Positions 43,603 through 53,084 of a DNA stretch of 64,000 bases are shown piece by piece (position 1 is the stretch's first letter; every line of letters begins with the position of its first letter). This stretch comes from Desulfosudis oleivorans (lineage in GTDB: Bacteria > Desulfobacterota > Desulfobacteria > Desulfobacterales > SURF-7), in contig DYJC01000003.1 of assembly GCA_020723305.1 (NCBI GenBank), forward strand, positions 584-64,583. Reading direction: 5' to 3'. The notes below the pieces were generated by a model. It saw only the letters and a list, made by a program, of their open reading frames with translations, was not told the origin of the DNA and did not search any database. The position numbers were made by a program, and so were the translations under genes.

Positions 43603-44517
43603 TCAAAAGGAAAAGAAAGTCAGCCGATCCACAAAAATCAAGGTGAGAATGAAGCTCATAGTAAAGTTCAAACCGGTGAACAGATGGGAATATTTTTTGA
43701 AATCGTCTTTTAAAAATAAAAAATAGGTGAAAGCAACTACCATGGAAAAAAGAGCGGTCGCCAGAAGCCAATGCGTCCATGGGTGGATGAGAATGTCTAC
43801 CACCGGCAACAGAAACGCCAGACAGGCGAAACCGAATATCCAGACCAGGAGTATCCTTTTTAATTGAGAACCGCTAAGCTGATGCAACATGTTTGGAACA
43901 TCGGATTCCAGATATTCCTTTTGATTTTTTAAAAGAAGCAACCAGAAGTGTGGCAGTTGCCAGAGTCCCCATATGCCCATGAGAACAATGATCTGTGGGA
44001 GGGCGATATGACCGCCGGCGGCAACCCAGCCGATGAGAGGAGGCATCATCCCGCAAAACACGCCGGGAATGATTGCCAGATGGGTTCTCTTTTTCAATGG
44101 TGTATACAGCCCGTTATAAAAAAACACCGCTGCCATACCCGTGAACCAGGCCAAATGGGAAGACCGGCTGAAGCAGATGACGGCAAGGCCGAGTAACATC
44201 AGACAAGCGGAAAAAAAAAGGACTCCGGAGGGTGAAATCAATTTTCTGGGCAGGGGCCTGTTGCTGGTTCGGGAGAAATGGCGGTCTACAAACCGATCCT
44301 GATAATGGTTCATTGCCCCGGCACCGCAAGCCAGCAAAAAAACACCGGAGCTTACTGCCATAGCATCGATATCCAGTGTATTGGAGTAGAGAATATACCC
44401 GATAAACGATGAAACAGCAGCTGACAGGCTGATCCGCATTTTCAACAGTTGAAGCCACAGAAATCCCCGAAAAATAAATGGAGTACTGGGAGCAATGGCG
44501 AAATGATCGACTTTCAT
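43603..44517 (-). CDS. ctaB: Protoheme IX farnesyltransferase (heme O synthase)
   Basis: A 304-residue UbiA-type prenyltransferase with about eight membrane helices. It adds a farnesyl group to heme b, making heme O for the oxidase encoded upstream in the same operon. The first aspartate motif is in NHYQDRFVDRHFSRTSNRPL and the second region in YTPLKKRTHLAIIPGVFCGM. No ctaA (heme A synthase) is nearby, so whether the oxidase uses heme O or A is open. It starts 21 bp after the subunit II gene. Confidence 0.95.
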   Translation of the reverse strand: MKVDHFAIAPSTPFIFRGFLWLQLLKMRISLSAAVSSFIGYILYSNTLDIDAMAVSSGVFLLACGAGAMNHYQDRFVDRHFSRTSNRPLPRKLISPSGVLFFSACLMLLGLAVICFSRSSHLAWFTGMAAVFFYNGLYTPLKKRTHLAIIPGVFCGMMPPLIGWVAAGGHIALPQIIVLMGIWGLWQLPHFWLLLLKNQKEYLESDVPNMLHQLSGSQLKRILLVWIFGFACLAFLLPVVDILIHPWTHWLLATALFSMVVAFTYFLFLKDDFKKYSHLFTGLNFTMSFILTLIFVDRLTFFSF

Positions 44518-44538
44518 AATCCTCCTGGGATGGTTCTG

Positions 44539-45147
44539 CTACTCTTCTTCGAGTTTCAGCCACTCCTCATATTCCGATACTGTAACCGCTCGCAGGGTGG
44601 CAGTCATATCCGCATGGCCGACTCCACAGAATTCAGCACATTGCATCGAATACAATCCCGGTTTATCCGGCAGAAACCAGGCATAGGTTTTCATTCCCGG
44701 AACTGCGTCAACCTTGATGCGATATGCCGGGATGAACAAACTGTGCAGAACATCGGAAGAAGTAATGTTTAATTTTATTGGTTTGCCCAAAGGCACGACC
44801 AGTTCATTTTCCGTTTCTTTATCATTGGGATACAGGAAGATCCAGGAGTACATCTGCCCGGTCACTTCGATCTCAAGCGCCCCGGCAGGGACATTTCTAA
44901 GACCGGTGTAGGATGACCAGCCATAATAAAACATGGACAAGGCAATAACCGATGGGATAACGGTCCAAAGGACCTCAAGCTTCCAGTTGCCCCGGATGTC
45001 GGAAGGCTCAGGATTTCTGCTGCGGCTGTATGTAAACACAAAGACAATCATGGTAATGGTGATGCCCAGCAGCAGTACTACTGAAAATCCTAAAATGTAT
45101 AAGAAAGCCTGATCAACTCCGTGCACTGGATTGATGACTTCATTCAT
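44539..45147 (-). CDS. coxB: Cytochrome c oxidase subunit II
   Basis: A 202-residue subunit with two N-terminal membrane helices and a periplasmic cupredoxin domain. The CuA site is intact: His in SSDVLHSLFIP and CAEFCGVGHADM (C-x3-C-x3-H-x2-M). The aromatic entry patch is GQMYSWIFLYP. There is no fused cytochrome c domain, so a separate electron donor is needed; none is encoded nearby. ATG 45147 follows GGTGAGGAAAAT. Subunit II is near the end of the operon, an unusual place. Confidence 0.95.
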   Translation of the reverse strand: MNEVINPVHGVDQAFLYILGFSVVLLLGITITMIVFVFTYSRSRNPEPSDIRGNWKLEVLWTVIPSVIALSMFYYGWSSYTGLRNVPAGALEIEVTGQMYSWIFLYPNDKETENELVVPLGKPIKLNITSSDVLHSLFIPAYRIKVDAVPGMKTYAWFLPDKPGLYSMQCAEFCGVGHADMTATLRAVTVSEYEEWLKLEEE

Positions 45148-45154
45148 ATTTTCC

Positions 45155-45475
45155 TCACCGGAAAGAGATGTCCCAGAATACAAAACCGATTAGGATTGCC
45201 AGACAACCGATTGTCCCGACAAATGTGATTTTCAGCAACCTTGTTTCGTAATGAAGATGCATGAAAAAAAGCAGTATGAAACTCGCCTTGCAGGCTGCAA
45301 TCAGGATTGCAACCCAAATGTTCAACGCACCGAGATCCATCCGCGATACACCGATTGTAATCGCAGTGAACGACAATAAGCTGCATAGCACGCCAAATAG
45401 TTTGGCATAACTGATTATATGCTCATGGCTGCTTGATTCCATGATTGGCTCCTGATTCAGATTTTTTTCTTTCAT
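45155..45475 (-). CDS. coxD: Cytochrome c oxidase subunit IV
   Basis: A 106-residue membrane protein with three helices (about residues 22-45, 52-75, 82-103), typical of the small prokaryotic subunit IV. HMHLHYETRLLKIT-like FFMHLHYETRLLK is the family mark. It begins 1 bp after subunit III stops and ends 7 bp before the subunit II start. Confidence 0.85.
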   Translation of the reverse strand: MKEKNLNQEPIMESSSHEHIISYAKLFGVLCSLLSFTAITIGVSRMDLGALNIWVAILIAACKASFILLFFMHLHYETRLLKITFVGTIGCLAILIGFVFWDISFR

Positions 45476-45476
45476 A

Positions 45477-46076
45477 TCACAAGATCAGATAAAACAAAGG
45501 AAAAATGAAAACCCAGATCAGATCGACCAGATGCCAATATAATCCGGAATTTTCAAGTACGGCAAACCGGGTTGCGTGAATCCGTTTTGTCGTGATGAAA
45601 TACAGGCTGATCGATAACAGTATTAAACCGATAATAATGTGTATGCCGTGAAGCCCTGTAATCAGATAATACAAACCGAAAAAAAGACTTTTTCCCGCCT
45701 CTGCATCCGACAAGTCCGGTGACCCGGGATAGATTCCGGCCTCAAATTTATGCCCCCACTCAAAATATTTATTCACCAGAAACAGGACTCCGAAAACCAT
45801 CGAAATCCCCACCAATGTAATTGCTGACCGTTGAGCCTTTTTTTGAACAGCCGTAATGGCCGATGCGACCGTGAAGCTGCTCACCAGCAGAATAACTGTA
45901 TTCAGGGCGCCAATCGTAATATCCAGTGATTTGCCGGCTTCAATAAATACACCGGTATACTTGCTGTAATAAACAGCATACAGGATAAACAGGCCACCGA
46001 ACAACATGATTTCCGTATACAAAAACAACCACATGCCCAGTTTTACGCCTGCTTTGTCCGGAGTTCTGCTATTCAT
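45477..46076 (-). CDS. coxC: Cytochrome c oxidase subunit III
   Basis: A 199-residue subunit with five predicted helices (LGMWLFLYTEIMLFGGLFIL near the start; LHGIHIIIGLILLSI; YWHLVDLIWVFIFPLFYL at the end). It is of the short, five-helix kind. Role: stabilises the proton-uptake path of subunit I. It follows coxA after 7 bp. Confidence 0.94.
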   Translation of the reverse strand: MNSRTPDKAGVKLGMWLFLYTEIMLFGGLFILYAVYYSKYTGVFIEAGKSLDITIGALNTVILLVSSFTVASAITAVQKKAQRSAITLVGISMVFGVLFLVNKYFEWGHKFEAGIYPGSPDLSDAEAGKSLFFGLYYLITGLHGIHIIIGLILLSISLYFITTKRIHATRFAVLENSGLYWHLVDLIWVFIFPLFYLIL

Positions 46077-46083
46077 TGGATTG

Positions 46084-47715
46084 TCACACCTGTTTTGAAC
46101 CCGCCTGCTGTTGAATAATATCGGTAAAATCGTATGGGTAAGATTTCACACTGGGTTGATCCACAAAGTTATGCAGGGGGGGAGGAGACGGAACACTCCA
46201 TTCCAGCGTGGTTCCACCCCAGGGATTGCCGACTGCCGGTGCTCCCTTTCGTAAGCCCTGCACCAAATTCACCAGCATCAACATGATCCCGGTGACCATG
46301 ATGAAACCACCGATTCCGGCAAAAAAATTGCCGGCTTCAAACCGGGGCAGATAGTTGTAGTAGCGCCGGGGCATGCCCTGCAATCCAAGAATCAGCATGG
46401 GTATATAATGCAGAATGAAACCGATGGTGATTAAAATTGCAGCGCGATATGCATTTCGGAAATTATACATCCGTCCGAACATTTTCGGCCACCAGAAATG
46501 AAGGGCTGCGAAAAAGGCAAACCCGGCGCCTCCGAACATCACGAAATGAAAATGCCCGACCACAAAATGGGTGTCATGCACATGAATGTTGGTGCCTGCG
46601 GCGCCAAGAACCAGTCCGGTCAATCCGCCCACGGAAAACAGATAGATAAAGCACAGGGCAAAAAAAAGCGGGGGGGTCATGAGGATCGAGCCCTTGTACA
46701 TGGTCGACACCCAGCTGAACACCTTGATTGCACTGGGGATCGCCACAACGAACGTCAGCAGTGAAAACACAAAAACCGCGGTATCGCTCATACCACTGGT
46801 AAACATATGATGAGCCCATACCAGGGAACCAGCAATCGCAATGGCCAGGGTGGAAGAGACAATCGCCTTATACCCGAAAATGGCTTTCCGGGAAAAAACC
46901 GGCATGATTTCGGAGACCACTCCCATGGCCGGCAGAATCATGATATATACGGCCGGATGGGAATACATCCAGAAAAGATGCTGATAGAGTATGGGATCAC
47001 CACCCCGGCCCGGATCAAACAGTCCGATTCCGAATATCCGTTCCGCCACGATTAGTAAAAGGGTGATCGACAGGATCGGAGTTGCCAGCAGTTGCACCCA
47101 AGCGGTTGCATACAAGGACCATGTAAACAGCGGCATCTGCATCCATCCCATGGTTTTGATCCGAAGCCGATGGATCGTTGTTATAAAATTGATCCCCGTG
47201 AGCATGGAAGACATGCCCAGAATAAACGCGGCAAGCACAGTGAATGTCACGCCGCTTTCCGTCTGGATGCTGAACGGCACATAAAATGTCCATCCCGTAT
47301 CCGGCGGTCCGCCGGAAAATAAGGAAACAACCGCCAGAATGCCGCCGAATATATACAGATACCAGGAAAGAAGGTTTAATCTGGGGAAAAAAACATCATC
47401 CGAGCCGATTTGTATCGGCAGCAAAAAATTACCAAAAATCGCCGGTATGCCCGGAATGATGAACAAAAAAACCATGATCACCCCATGCAGGGTAAACACG
47501 GCATTATACGTTTCCGAACCCATCAGCGTCTTACCTTCGGCCATCAGTTCCGTTCGAAGTAAAAGCCCCAGGGTAACGGCAATACAGAACCAGAAAAGAA
47601 TCGAAATCATATACAGGATACCGATCCGTTTATGATCCGTCGTCAGAAGCCAGGCCCGGATTCCCTTCAGGTTGGGAGAAGATGGTGTTTCCAGATAGGA
47701 TTGAACATCCGTCAT
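46084..47715 (-). CDS. coxA: Heme-copper oxidase subunit I, A2-like
   Basis: The 543-residue catalytic subunit: twelve helices binding low-spin heme, high-spin heme and CuB. Ligands are visible in FTLHGVIMVF, FWMYSHPAVY (CuB histidine), WAHHMFTSG and DTHFVVGHFHFVMFG. The glutamate of the usual HPEVY motif is replaced: YSHPAVYI has the Tyr-Ser pair that marks A2-type oxidases, which use these residues in the D-channel. It should reduce O2 with quinol- or cytochrome-derived electrons; subunit II with CuA implies cytochrome c or a similar donor. Confidence 0.97.
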   Translation of the reverse strand: MTDVQSYLETPSSPNLKGIRAWLLTTDHKRIGILYMISILFWFCIAVTLGLLLRTELMAEGKTLMGSETYNAVFTLHGVIMVFLFIIPGIPAIFGNFLLPIQIGSDDVFFPRLNLLSWYLYIFGGILAVVSLFSGGPPDTGWTFYVPFSIQTESGVTFTVLAAFILGMSSMLTGINFITTIHRLRIKTMGWMQMPLFTWSLYATAWVQLLATPILSITLLLIVAERIFGIGLFDPGRGGDPILYQHLFWMYSHPAVYIMILPAMGVVSEIMPVFSRKAIFGYKAIVSSTLAIAIAGSLVWAHHMFTSGMSDTAVFVFSLLTFVVAIPSAIKVFSWVSTMYKGSILMTPPLFFALCFIYLFSVGGLTGLVLGAAGTNIHVHDTHFVVGHFHFVMFGGAGFAFFAALHFWWPKMFGRMYNFRNAYRAAILITIGFILHYIPMLILGLQGMPRRYYNYLPRFEAGNFFAGIGGFIMVTGIMLMLVNLVQGLRKGAPAVGNPWGGTTLEWSVPSPPPLHNFVDQPSVKSYPYDFTDIIQQQAGSKQV

Positions 47716-47731
47716 GGGTGGTTCCCTTTTT

Positions 47732-48643
47732 TCACTTCTTTGCAGTCTCTTTTGACCGGTTTCCTTTCCGGAGAAGAAAAAACAGAAAGATGCCTAATAC
47801 CAGAATAATTGAAATCGCAGCAAACCGGAAAGATTTGAACACATATGATTTGCTTTCCGCATCATAATCAAAGCAGTAACTCAGGATTCTTCGGACCGAC
47901 ATGTGCGGTGTTCCTGCGGCAGCTTCTGTCAGCGCCATTCCCAGATCAAAAGGCAGGAATCGAAGACCGTAGAGGTACCGGATGATCCGGCCGTCCGGTG
48001 ATGCTGCCAGAAGGACATTGGGATGAATAAACATACCGGGTCCGGTTTTTTGCAGCCGGTACCCGATCGACGCCAGCAACCTATCGATCTCCTTTTGACC
48101 TCCGGTCAGGAAGCGCCAGTTCTCTTGCGGGAAATCCCTGGTAATCAGCTTGAAGTAGTTTGCTTTTGCTTCCCGGGCCTTTTCCGGCGTATCCTCGGCA
48201 TCAAAACTGACGGCCAGTACCTGATAATCCCGGCCCGGCTGAAGCGGGATGTCATTAATGGCCTGGGCCAGACTTGCCAGCATCATATTGCATGCCTGGG
48301 GACAGGAAAAGTATACCGGCAGAATCAGACTTGGTTTGGATAGGGCCTCCCGCAAGCTGACGGATTGCCCATTTTCATCTAGAAAACGGATGTCCGGATA
48401 AATCAGCTCACCGAGCCGCTCCTCGACTCCGATTTTTTTGTGTAAATTAGAGGCCTTTTGTCCGGATGGATGTTTATGCTGATTTTTGGATTCATGGGAA
48501 AAGTGAAGATTTCCTTCCATTGGATGATCGGAATGGGAACCCTCTTCTGCTGCAACACGTAATGAAAAAAGCAATACAAGACCGGCGAAAAGACAGCAGG
48601 CTGCTTCTTTTTTCATGTCCCGAAACTTTGGTTTCAGTTGCAT
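47732..48643 (-). CDS. SCO1/SenC-type copper assembly protein
   Basis: A 303-residue exported protein: signal peptide, histidine-rich stretch (SHSDHPMEGNLHFSHESKNQ, residues about 35-54), thioredoxin-like SCO domain with copper ligands SCPQAC (C-x3-C) and His in MFIHPNVLL, then a C-terminal membrane helix. It delivers copper to the CuA site of subunit II. The histidine-rich segment may be extra copper storage. The start overlaps the DOMON gene stop by 1 bp; coxA follows after 16 bp. Confidence 0.9.
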   Translation of the reverse strand: MQLKPKFRDMKKEAACCLFAGLVLLFSLRVAAEEGSHSDHPMEGNLHFSHESKNQHKHPSGQKASNLHKKIGVEERLGELIYPDIRFLDENGQSVSLREALSKPSLILPVYFSCPQACNMMLASLAQAINDIPLQPGRDYQVLAVSFDAEDTPEKAREAKANYFKLITRDFPQENWRFLTGGQKEIDRLLASIGYRLQKTGPGMFIHPNVLLAASPDGRIIRYLYGLRFLPFDLGMALTEAAAGTPHMSVRRILSYCFDYDAESKSYVFKSFRFAAISIILVLGIFLFFLLRKGNRSKETAKK

Positions 48644-49191
48644 TACTTGATCTTCGTGAATTTGCCGGTTTTCAGAAAAACTTTTAATACGGTTTTAAAC
48701 TCATGTTTGGTTCGAAAACTGTCCCGGCCGGGACCATATGCCAGCAAAACGGTTGTTTCCGCATCCGGATCAATTACCTGATCTTTGGTATCGCCGGAGT
48801 TCAATGGAATGGTGAAACCAATTTCCGTAACCTCTTTTTGCTCACTGCCCGTGATATCGGTAACATTGTCTTTGCCGCCTGCTTTTTCATCCGAATCATG
48901 CTGACGATTGCTGGTACCGGCATGATCCATTACTTTGGCCTTTCCGTTTTTGACATAACCGATGATAAAATTCGCATCTTTCATTTCATTACTGGGATTA
49001 AAACCAATCCCCACCCATCCCGTGGTCCCGGCGGCCAGTCTGATGTGAATCACTTTATCATCGAGCTTCCATTCAAAGGACATCTTATCGATTTCAATTT
49101 TATGTTCAAAATCCGCAGGACCTCCGATACATTCACCGGTATTCAGAAATATCGTCAAAGCAAGCGCCATATATACCACTATCTTGTTCAT
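48643..49191 (-). CDS. Exported DOMON-domain protein
   Basis: A 182-residue protein with a signal peptide (MNKIVVYMALALTIFLNTGE) and one DOMON beta-sandwich (FEWKLDDKVIHIRLAAGTTG, WVGIGFNPSNEMKDANFIIG, TIPLNSGDTKD). DOMON domains bind heme or sugars and often move electrons. As the first gene of the oxidase operon, it may be a periplasmic heme protein serving the oxidase, which lacks an encoded cytochrome c. That link is inference. Confidence 0.85.
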   Translation of the reverse strand: MNKIVVYMALALTIFLNTGECIGGPADFEHKIEIDKMSFEWKLDDKVIHIRLAAGTTGWVGIGFNPSNEMKDANFIIGYVKNGKAKVMDHAGTSNRQHDSDEKAGGKDNVTDITGSEQKEVTEIGFTIPLNSGDTKDQVIDPDAETTVLLAYGPGRDSFRTKHEFKTVLKVFLKTGKFTKIK

Positions 49192-49289
49192 GCATCATTC
49201 TCCCTTGAAGGTTACGCCTGAAGGCTAAAATTGAACTGTAGAAAAAGGATGTTCTTTCTATATTAGAATTATACTAATTAATCAAGATA

Positions 49290-49715
49290 TTATCCATACT
49301 GGATTTCTCCGCCCAAAAATCCAAGGCCGGTTGCGGCTGCCAGACAAATACCATATAGAATCAATTTCTTTTGAATCGGTACGCCATCGTTTTTTCCCAC
49401 AAAAAAGGCTCCGCAAAGCAATCCGCTGAAAACAAAGGCCAATACAATCTTCGCTAAAATCAGATTGCTCCACTCCGCATCAAACTTGTACTGCCAATCC
49501 ATATATCCCAGCAGCATGGTCGGGAGAACAAAGATAAGCGCGAGGGTGTAACAATAGTGAGCTGTTTTTGCCAGCTCATCTTTTTTCAAAACAAAAGACG
49601 CGAGGGCAAATAAAAAACCGCCCATTACCATACCCATTGGAATATGGGTAATCGCAGGATGCAGCGGATGACGAAAGCCGAACTGTGCCAATGTTTGATA
49701 AATGAATTCGATCAT
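49290..49715 (-). CDS. DUF2231 membrane protein
   Basis: A 141-residue protein with four hydrophobic helices. HPLHPAITHIPMGMVMGGF near the start and the C-terminal GLGFLGGEIQYG match DUF2231, a family of small membrane proteins that often sit beside cytochromes and oxidases and may bind heme. ATG 49715 follows GAAAGGGGTGGCTTT. It lies 98 bp upstream of the DOMON gene on the same strand and may belong to the oxidase operon. Confidence 0.85.
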   Translation of the reverse strand: MIEFIYQTLAQFGFRHPLHPAITHIPMGMVMGGFLFALASFVLKKDELAKTAHYCYTLALIFVLPTMLLGYMDWQYKFDAEWSNLILAKIVLAFVFSGLLCGAFFVGKNDGVPIQKKLILYGICLAAATGLGFLGGEIQYG

Positions 49716-49866
49716 AAAGCCACCCCTTTCGTAATCATCGTAAAAGAATCTTGCCAATAAAAACCAATCAACCTGTTGCCGATGGAATCTTTCTCAAAAA
49801 AATTCATGAAAAAAGAGATATTCAGAATATTGAATGAAAAGAATACCAGATCACCGATTTGATGTT

Positions 49867-49899
49867 AAAGAGGCAGCAGCCGTAAGCTGCCGCCTCTTT
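49867..49899. terminator. Hairpin terminator downstream of hsp20
   Basis: AAAGAGGCAGCAGC pairs with GCTGCCGCCTCTTT around CGTAA, with one mismatch. It ends the Hsp20 transcript on the - strand and could also work on the + strand. Confidence 0.75.
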
Positions 49900-49944
49900 C
49901 AATTGTTTTTCTGTTCAGCTCCGGTTCGAGCTTATCCGTCTGAA

Positions 49945-50247
49945 TCAGTGAATCGGAACCTCGAAAGCCCCTTCCATTGGATCTTTGAAAGGAATGGTGA
50001 CTCTGAGAAGTCCATTCTCAAAGTTGGCCACCGCATCATGGGCATTGACAGGGCAACAAAAACTCCCCGTGGATACATAATCAAAACTTTCTCTTGGTGC
50101 AACCAGATTAAAATTATCATCCTGCATCCTGAGCTTGATTTTTTCTTTTGTGACCCCGGGGACATTGATTTCAAGATTCAACTTGCCGTTATCTTCATCA
50201 ACATATGAACAGATATCTGCAGCTATTTTTTTTCTTTCGATTTCCAT
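49945..50247 (-). CDS. Hsp20/alpha-crystallin family protein
   Basis: A compact 100-residue small heat-shock protein. The alpha-crystallin domain runs from [20 protein letters not shown] to the A-x-x-x-n-G-v-L motif [16 protein letters not shown]-terminal arm and C-terminal I-x-I tail are very short (FEVPIH). It likely holds unfolding proteins during stress. AAAAAAGGAGGCAAGCT precedes the ATG, a strong site. Confidence 0.9.
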   Translation of the reverse strand: MEIERKKIAADICSYVDEDNGKLNLEINVPGVTKEKIKLRMQDDNFNLVAPRESFDYVSTGSFCCPVNAHDAVANFENGLLRVTIPFKDPMEGAFEVPIH

Positions 50248-50499
50248 AGCTTGCCTCCTTTTTTTATATGATCTTGTGACCTTAAAGAGGTTATCCGCAC
50301 AGGCTTGCTTCTGAGAGCTTCATTCAGGAGAAATAAGGTCATGGTTTGCTTTCACCAAAGATAATATTGAAAAATAAAAAAGCAAGGCCAAGGGAACCGA
50401 TACGATTTTAAAGTTCCTGTAATCTTTTGAAATCCGATATTTTGATGATCATTCGCTCATTACGTTATCTGCTTGTCAAAAGTAAATTTCTTTGATTCA

Positions 50500-51006
50500 T
50501 CAACCGGATATTGTCTTAAATTTTTCTTTTGGTGCTCCGCAAACAGGGCATTTCTCCGGAACCTTCTTATCTGTTACATATCCGCAAACCAGACAGACAT
50601 GATAAGCGGAAACTTTCTCTTTGATAACATCATAAATTGCGCGTTCATATAACTTTGCATGAACTGCTTCAGCATCTCTGGCATGACTGAAAGCAAGGGC
50701 CGCAGCGCTTTCACCCTCATCTTCTGCATCCTTAATAAATTGAGGGTACTCATTTTCACTAATGGTTTTTTCACGCTGAAAGGAGCTTTCCAGATTCGTA
50801 TCTGTGTCTTTCACCAGAAGATCTTTGATTAAATGAAGATTACGGGTGGCATGAACCTTCTCAGCTTCAGCAATCGCCCGAAATAGCAAAGCGATCTGGG
50901 GTATGCCTTCTTCTTCAGCTTTTTCAGCGTATGCCCGCAGCCTGAAATATGCTTTTGCTTCGCCAATAAAAGCAGCATGAATATTTGTTTGTGTCTTTTG
51001 TTTCAT
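50500..51006 (-). CDS. rbr: Rubrerythrin
   Basis: A 168-residue cytoplasmic peroxidase: diiron four-helix domain (FIGEAKAYFRLRAYAEKAEE, AIAEAEKVHATRNL, AEDEGESAAALAFSHARDAE, AVHAKLYERAI) followed by a rubredoxin domain with CLVCGYVTDKKVPEKCPVCG. All four rubredoxin cysteines are present. It lies 9 bp after the aconitase stop, so both may share a transcript: aconitase is an oxygen-sensitive Fe-S enzyme and rubrerythrin removes peroxide. Confidence 0.96.
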   Translation of the reverse strand: MKQKTQTNIHAAFIGEAKAYFRLRAYAEKAEEEGIPQIALLFRAIAEAEKVHATRNLHLIKDLLVKDTDTNLESSFQREKTISENEYPQFIKDAEDEGESAAALAFSHARDAEAVHAKLYERAIYDVIKEKVSAYHVCLVCGYVTDKKVPEKCPVCGAPKEKFKTISG

Positions 51007-51015
51007 GATAGAATC

Positions 51016-52959
51016 CTATTCCCCGATCATTTTCCGACGGGTCACATTAATCAGACTTCCCGAGAGTACCATTTCAATCTGTCGGTCGCTAACTGAATGT
51101 TCGATTTGGTAAGTTTCATTCTTTGTCACATTTTGTACGGAAAACCGTTTTTTAGCCATTACCGCTTGTATCACCGATTCGATCATCAGAACATCGCCTT
51201 TTTCAATTCTTTCATAATCCTTTGGTTCATGGAATGTCAGCGGGAGAATCCCGAAATTGCATAAATTCTGCCAATGTATCCTGGCAAAGCTTTTGGCCAA
51301 AACCGTTCTGACACCCAGAAACCGAGGGCCCAGAACAGCATGCTCCCGGCTGGAACCCTGGCCATAGTTTTTACCGGCCACGACAACGGCATCTTTTCGA
51401 TCAAATGCTGTTGCCCGGTCATAGAAGGAAGGATCGATCCGGCTGAAGGTAAAACGACTGATTTCCGGGATATTGCTTCGAAAAGGCAGTACCTTTGTTC
51501 CGGCAGGCATAATTTCGTCCGTCGAAACATCATCGCCGACTTTTAAAAGTACCGGCCCTTTGATACTATCCGGCATGGGGCTGAAAGACGGTAATGGTTT
51601 GATATTTGGCCCTTTTACAAGCTCTATTGCCTGCATGGCCGAATCCGGTGGAAACAGTGTCTGATCATTGATGATGACTTTTAACGGCTCTTGAAACGCC
51701 GGATACGGCATATCCATTTCCCGAGGATCTGTAATTTTTCCGAACAAAGCCGATGCAGTGGCAGTCTCCGGGCTGCACAAGTATACCTGATCTTCCTTGA
51801 CGCCTGAACGGCCGGGAAAATTTCGCGGTACGGTTCGCAAACTGATTCGACCGGTGGCCGGTGCCTGCCCCATACCAATGCATCCGTTGCATCCTGCCTG
51901 GTGGATACGGGCACCGGCATGAATCAATTTTTCCAGATACCCATTCACGACCAGATTTTCCAGAATCTGTCGGGAGGCAGGATTGATATCAAAAGACACA
52001 TGATCCGGAACCTGCCGTCCATTCACCATCAGAGCGGGTATGGCAAAATCCCGAAATCCGGGATTGGCCGACGACCCGACATAGGCCTGATATATTTCTT
52101 TATCTGCGACATCCGTTACCGGAACCACGTTTCCGGGGCTGCTGGGGCATGCAATCAGAGGAACCAGCCTGGTCAGATCAATTTCATCATACTCATCGTA
52201 AGAAGCGGAAGAATCCGCCGCCAATTCTGTCCAGCAATCACTTCGCTGCTGTTGGTCGAGAAATGCTTTTACCTTATCATCCGAAGGGAAAACGGTCGTC
52301 GTCGCTCCAAGTTCCGCCCCCATGTTTGCAATGACATGCCGATCCATTGCCGAGAGGCACTCCAACCCCGGTCCGAAATACTCAACGATTTTGCCGACTC
52401 CGCCCGTCACACCATGTCGACGCAGCATCTCCAGAATAACATCCTTGGCGCTTACCCACTCCGGGAGTCGCCCTGTTAAATACACGCCCAGTACCTTCGG
52501 CATACGAAGATAATATGGCTCGCCGGCCATCGCCATCGCAACTTCCAACCCGCCGGCCCCCATGGCCAGCATGCCAAGCGATCCGGCTGCGCAGGAGTGG
52601 CTGTCAGACCCCAGCAGTGTCTTTCCCGGAATTCCAAATTTTTCCATATGAACCGGATGACTTACACCATTTCCAGGCCGACTGTACCACACACCGAATT
52701 TTTGGCAGGCACTGCGAAGAAATAAATGATCATCCGCATTTTTATAATCCGTCTGTAATAAATTATGATCGATATACTGGACCGAAATTTCCGTTTGCAC
52801 GGTTTTGATTCCCATTGCTTCCAGCTCAAGCATAACCATGGTGCCGGTGGCATCCTGGGTGAGGGTTTGATCAATTTTCAGGCCGATCTCTTCTCCCGCT
52901 AATGGTTTTCCGAACACAAGATGATTTTCGATCAATTTTTGCGTCACGTTCATGCCCAT
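51016..52959 (-). CDS. acn: Aconitate hydratase
   Basis: A 647-residue [4Fe-4S] enzyme that isomerises citrate and isocitrate. Cluster ligands are Cys in SDSHSCAAGSLGML and the pair in HQAGCNGCIGMGQAP; substrate motifs GQGSSREHAVLGPRFLG and KSFARIHWQNL belong to the swivel domain. It is of the short monomeric kind common in anaerobic Proteobacteria relatives. ATG 52959 after AAGGAGGTTTCGGAT is favoured; the frame extends further up to 53112 without homology. Confidence 0.96.
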   Translation of the reverse strand: MGMNVTQKLIENHLVFGKPLAGEEIGLKIDQTLTQDATGTMVMLELEAMGIKTVQTEISVQYIDHNLLQTDYKNADDHLFLRSACQKFGVWYSRPGNGVSHPVHMEKFGIPGKTLLGSDSHSCAAGSLGMLAMGAGGLEVAMAMAGEPYYLRMPKVLGVYLTGRLPEWVSAKDVILEMLRRHGVTGGVGKIVEYFGPGLECLSAMDRHVIANMGAELGATTTVFPSDDKVKAFLDQQQRSDCWTELAADSSASYDEYDEIDLTRLVPLIACPSSPGNVVPVTDVADKEIYQAYVGSSANPGFRDFAIPALMVNGRQVPDHVSFDINPASRQILENLVVNGYLEKLIHAGARIHQAGCNGCIGMGQAPATGRISLRTVPRNFPGRSGVKEDQVYLCSPETATASALFGKITDPREMDMPYPAFQEPLKVIINDQTLFPPDSAMQAIELVKGPNIKPLPSFSPMPDSIKGPVLLKVGDDVSTDEIMPAGTKVLPFRSNIPEISRFTFSRIDPSFYDRATAFDRKDAVVVAGKNYGQGSSREHAVLGPRFLGVRTVLAKSFARIHWQNLCNFGILPLTFHEPKDYERIEKGDVLMIESVIQAVMAKKRFSVQNVTKNETYQIEHSVSDRQIEMVLSGSLINVTRRKMIGE

Positions 52960-53084
52960 ATCCGAAACCTCCTTGTCGAAAATGTTGTTTATTTTTATGG
53001 AATCGTTAGGAAAACAGTACAAACGGAAAGTGGGGATTCCACCGGAATCCCCACCTGTTTCCATTACATTGAAATTGTTTATAT

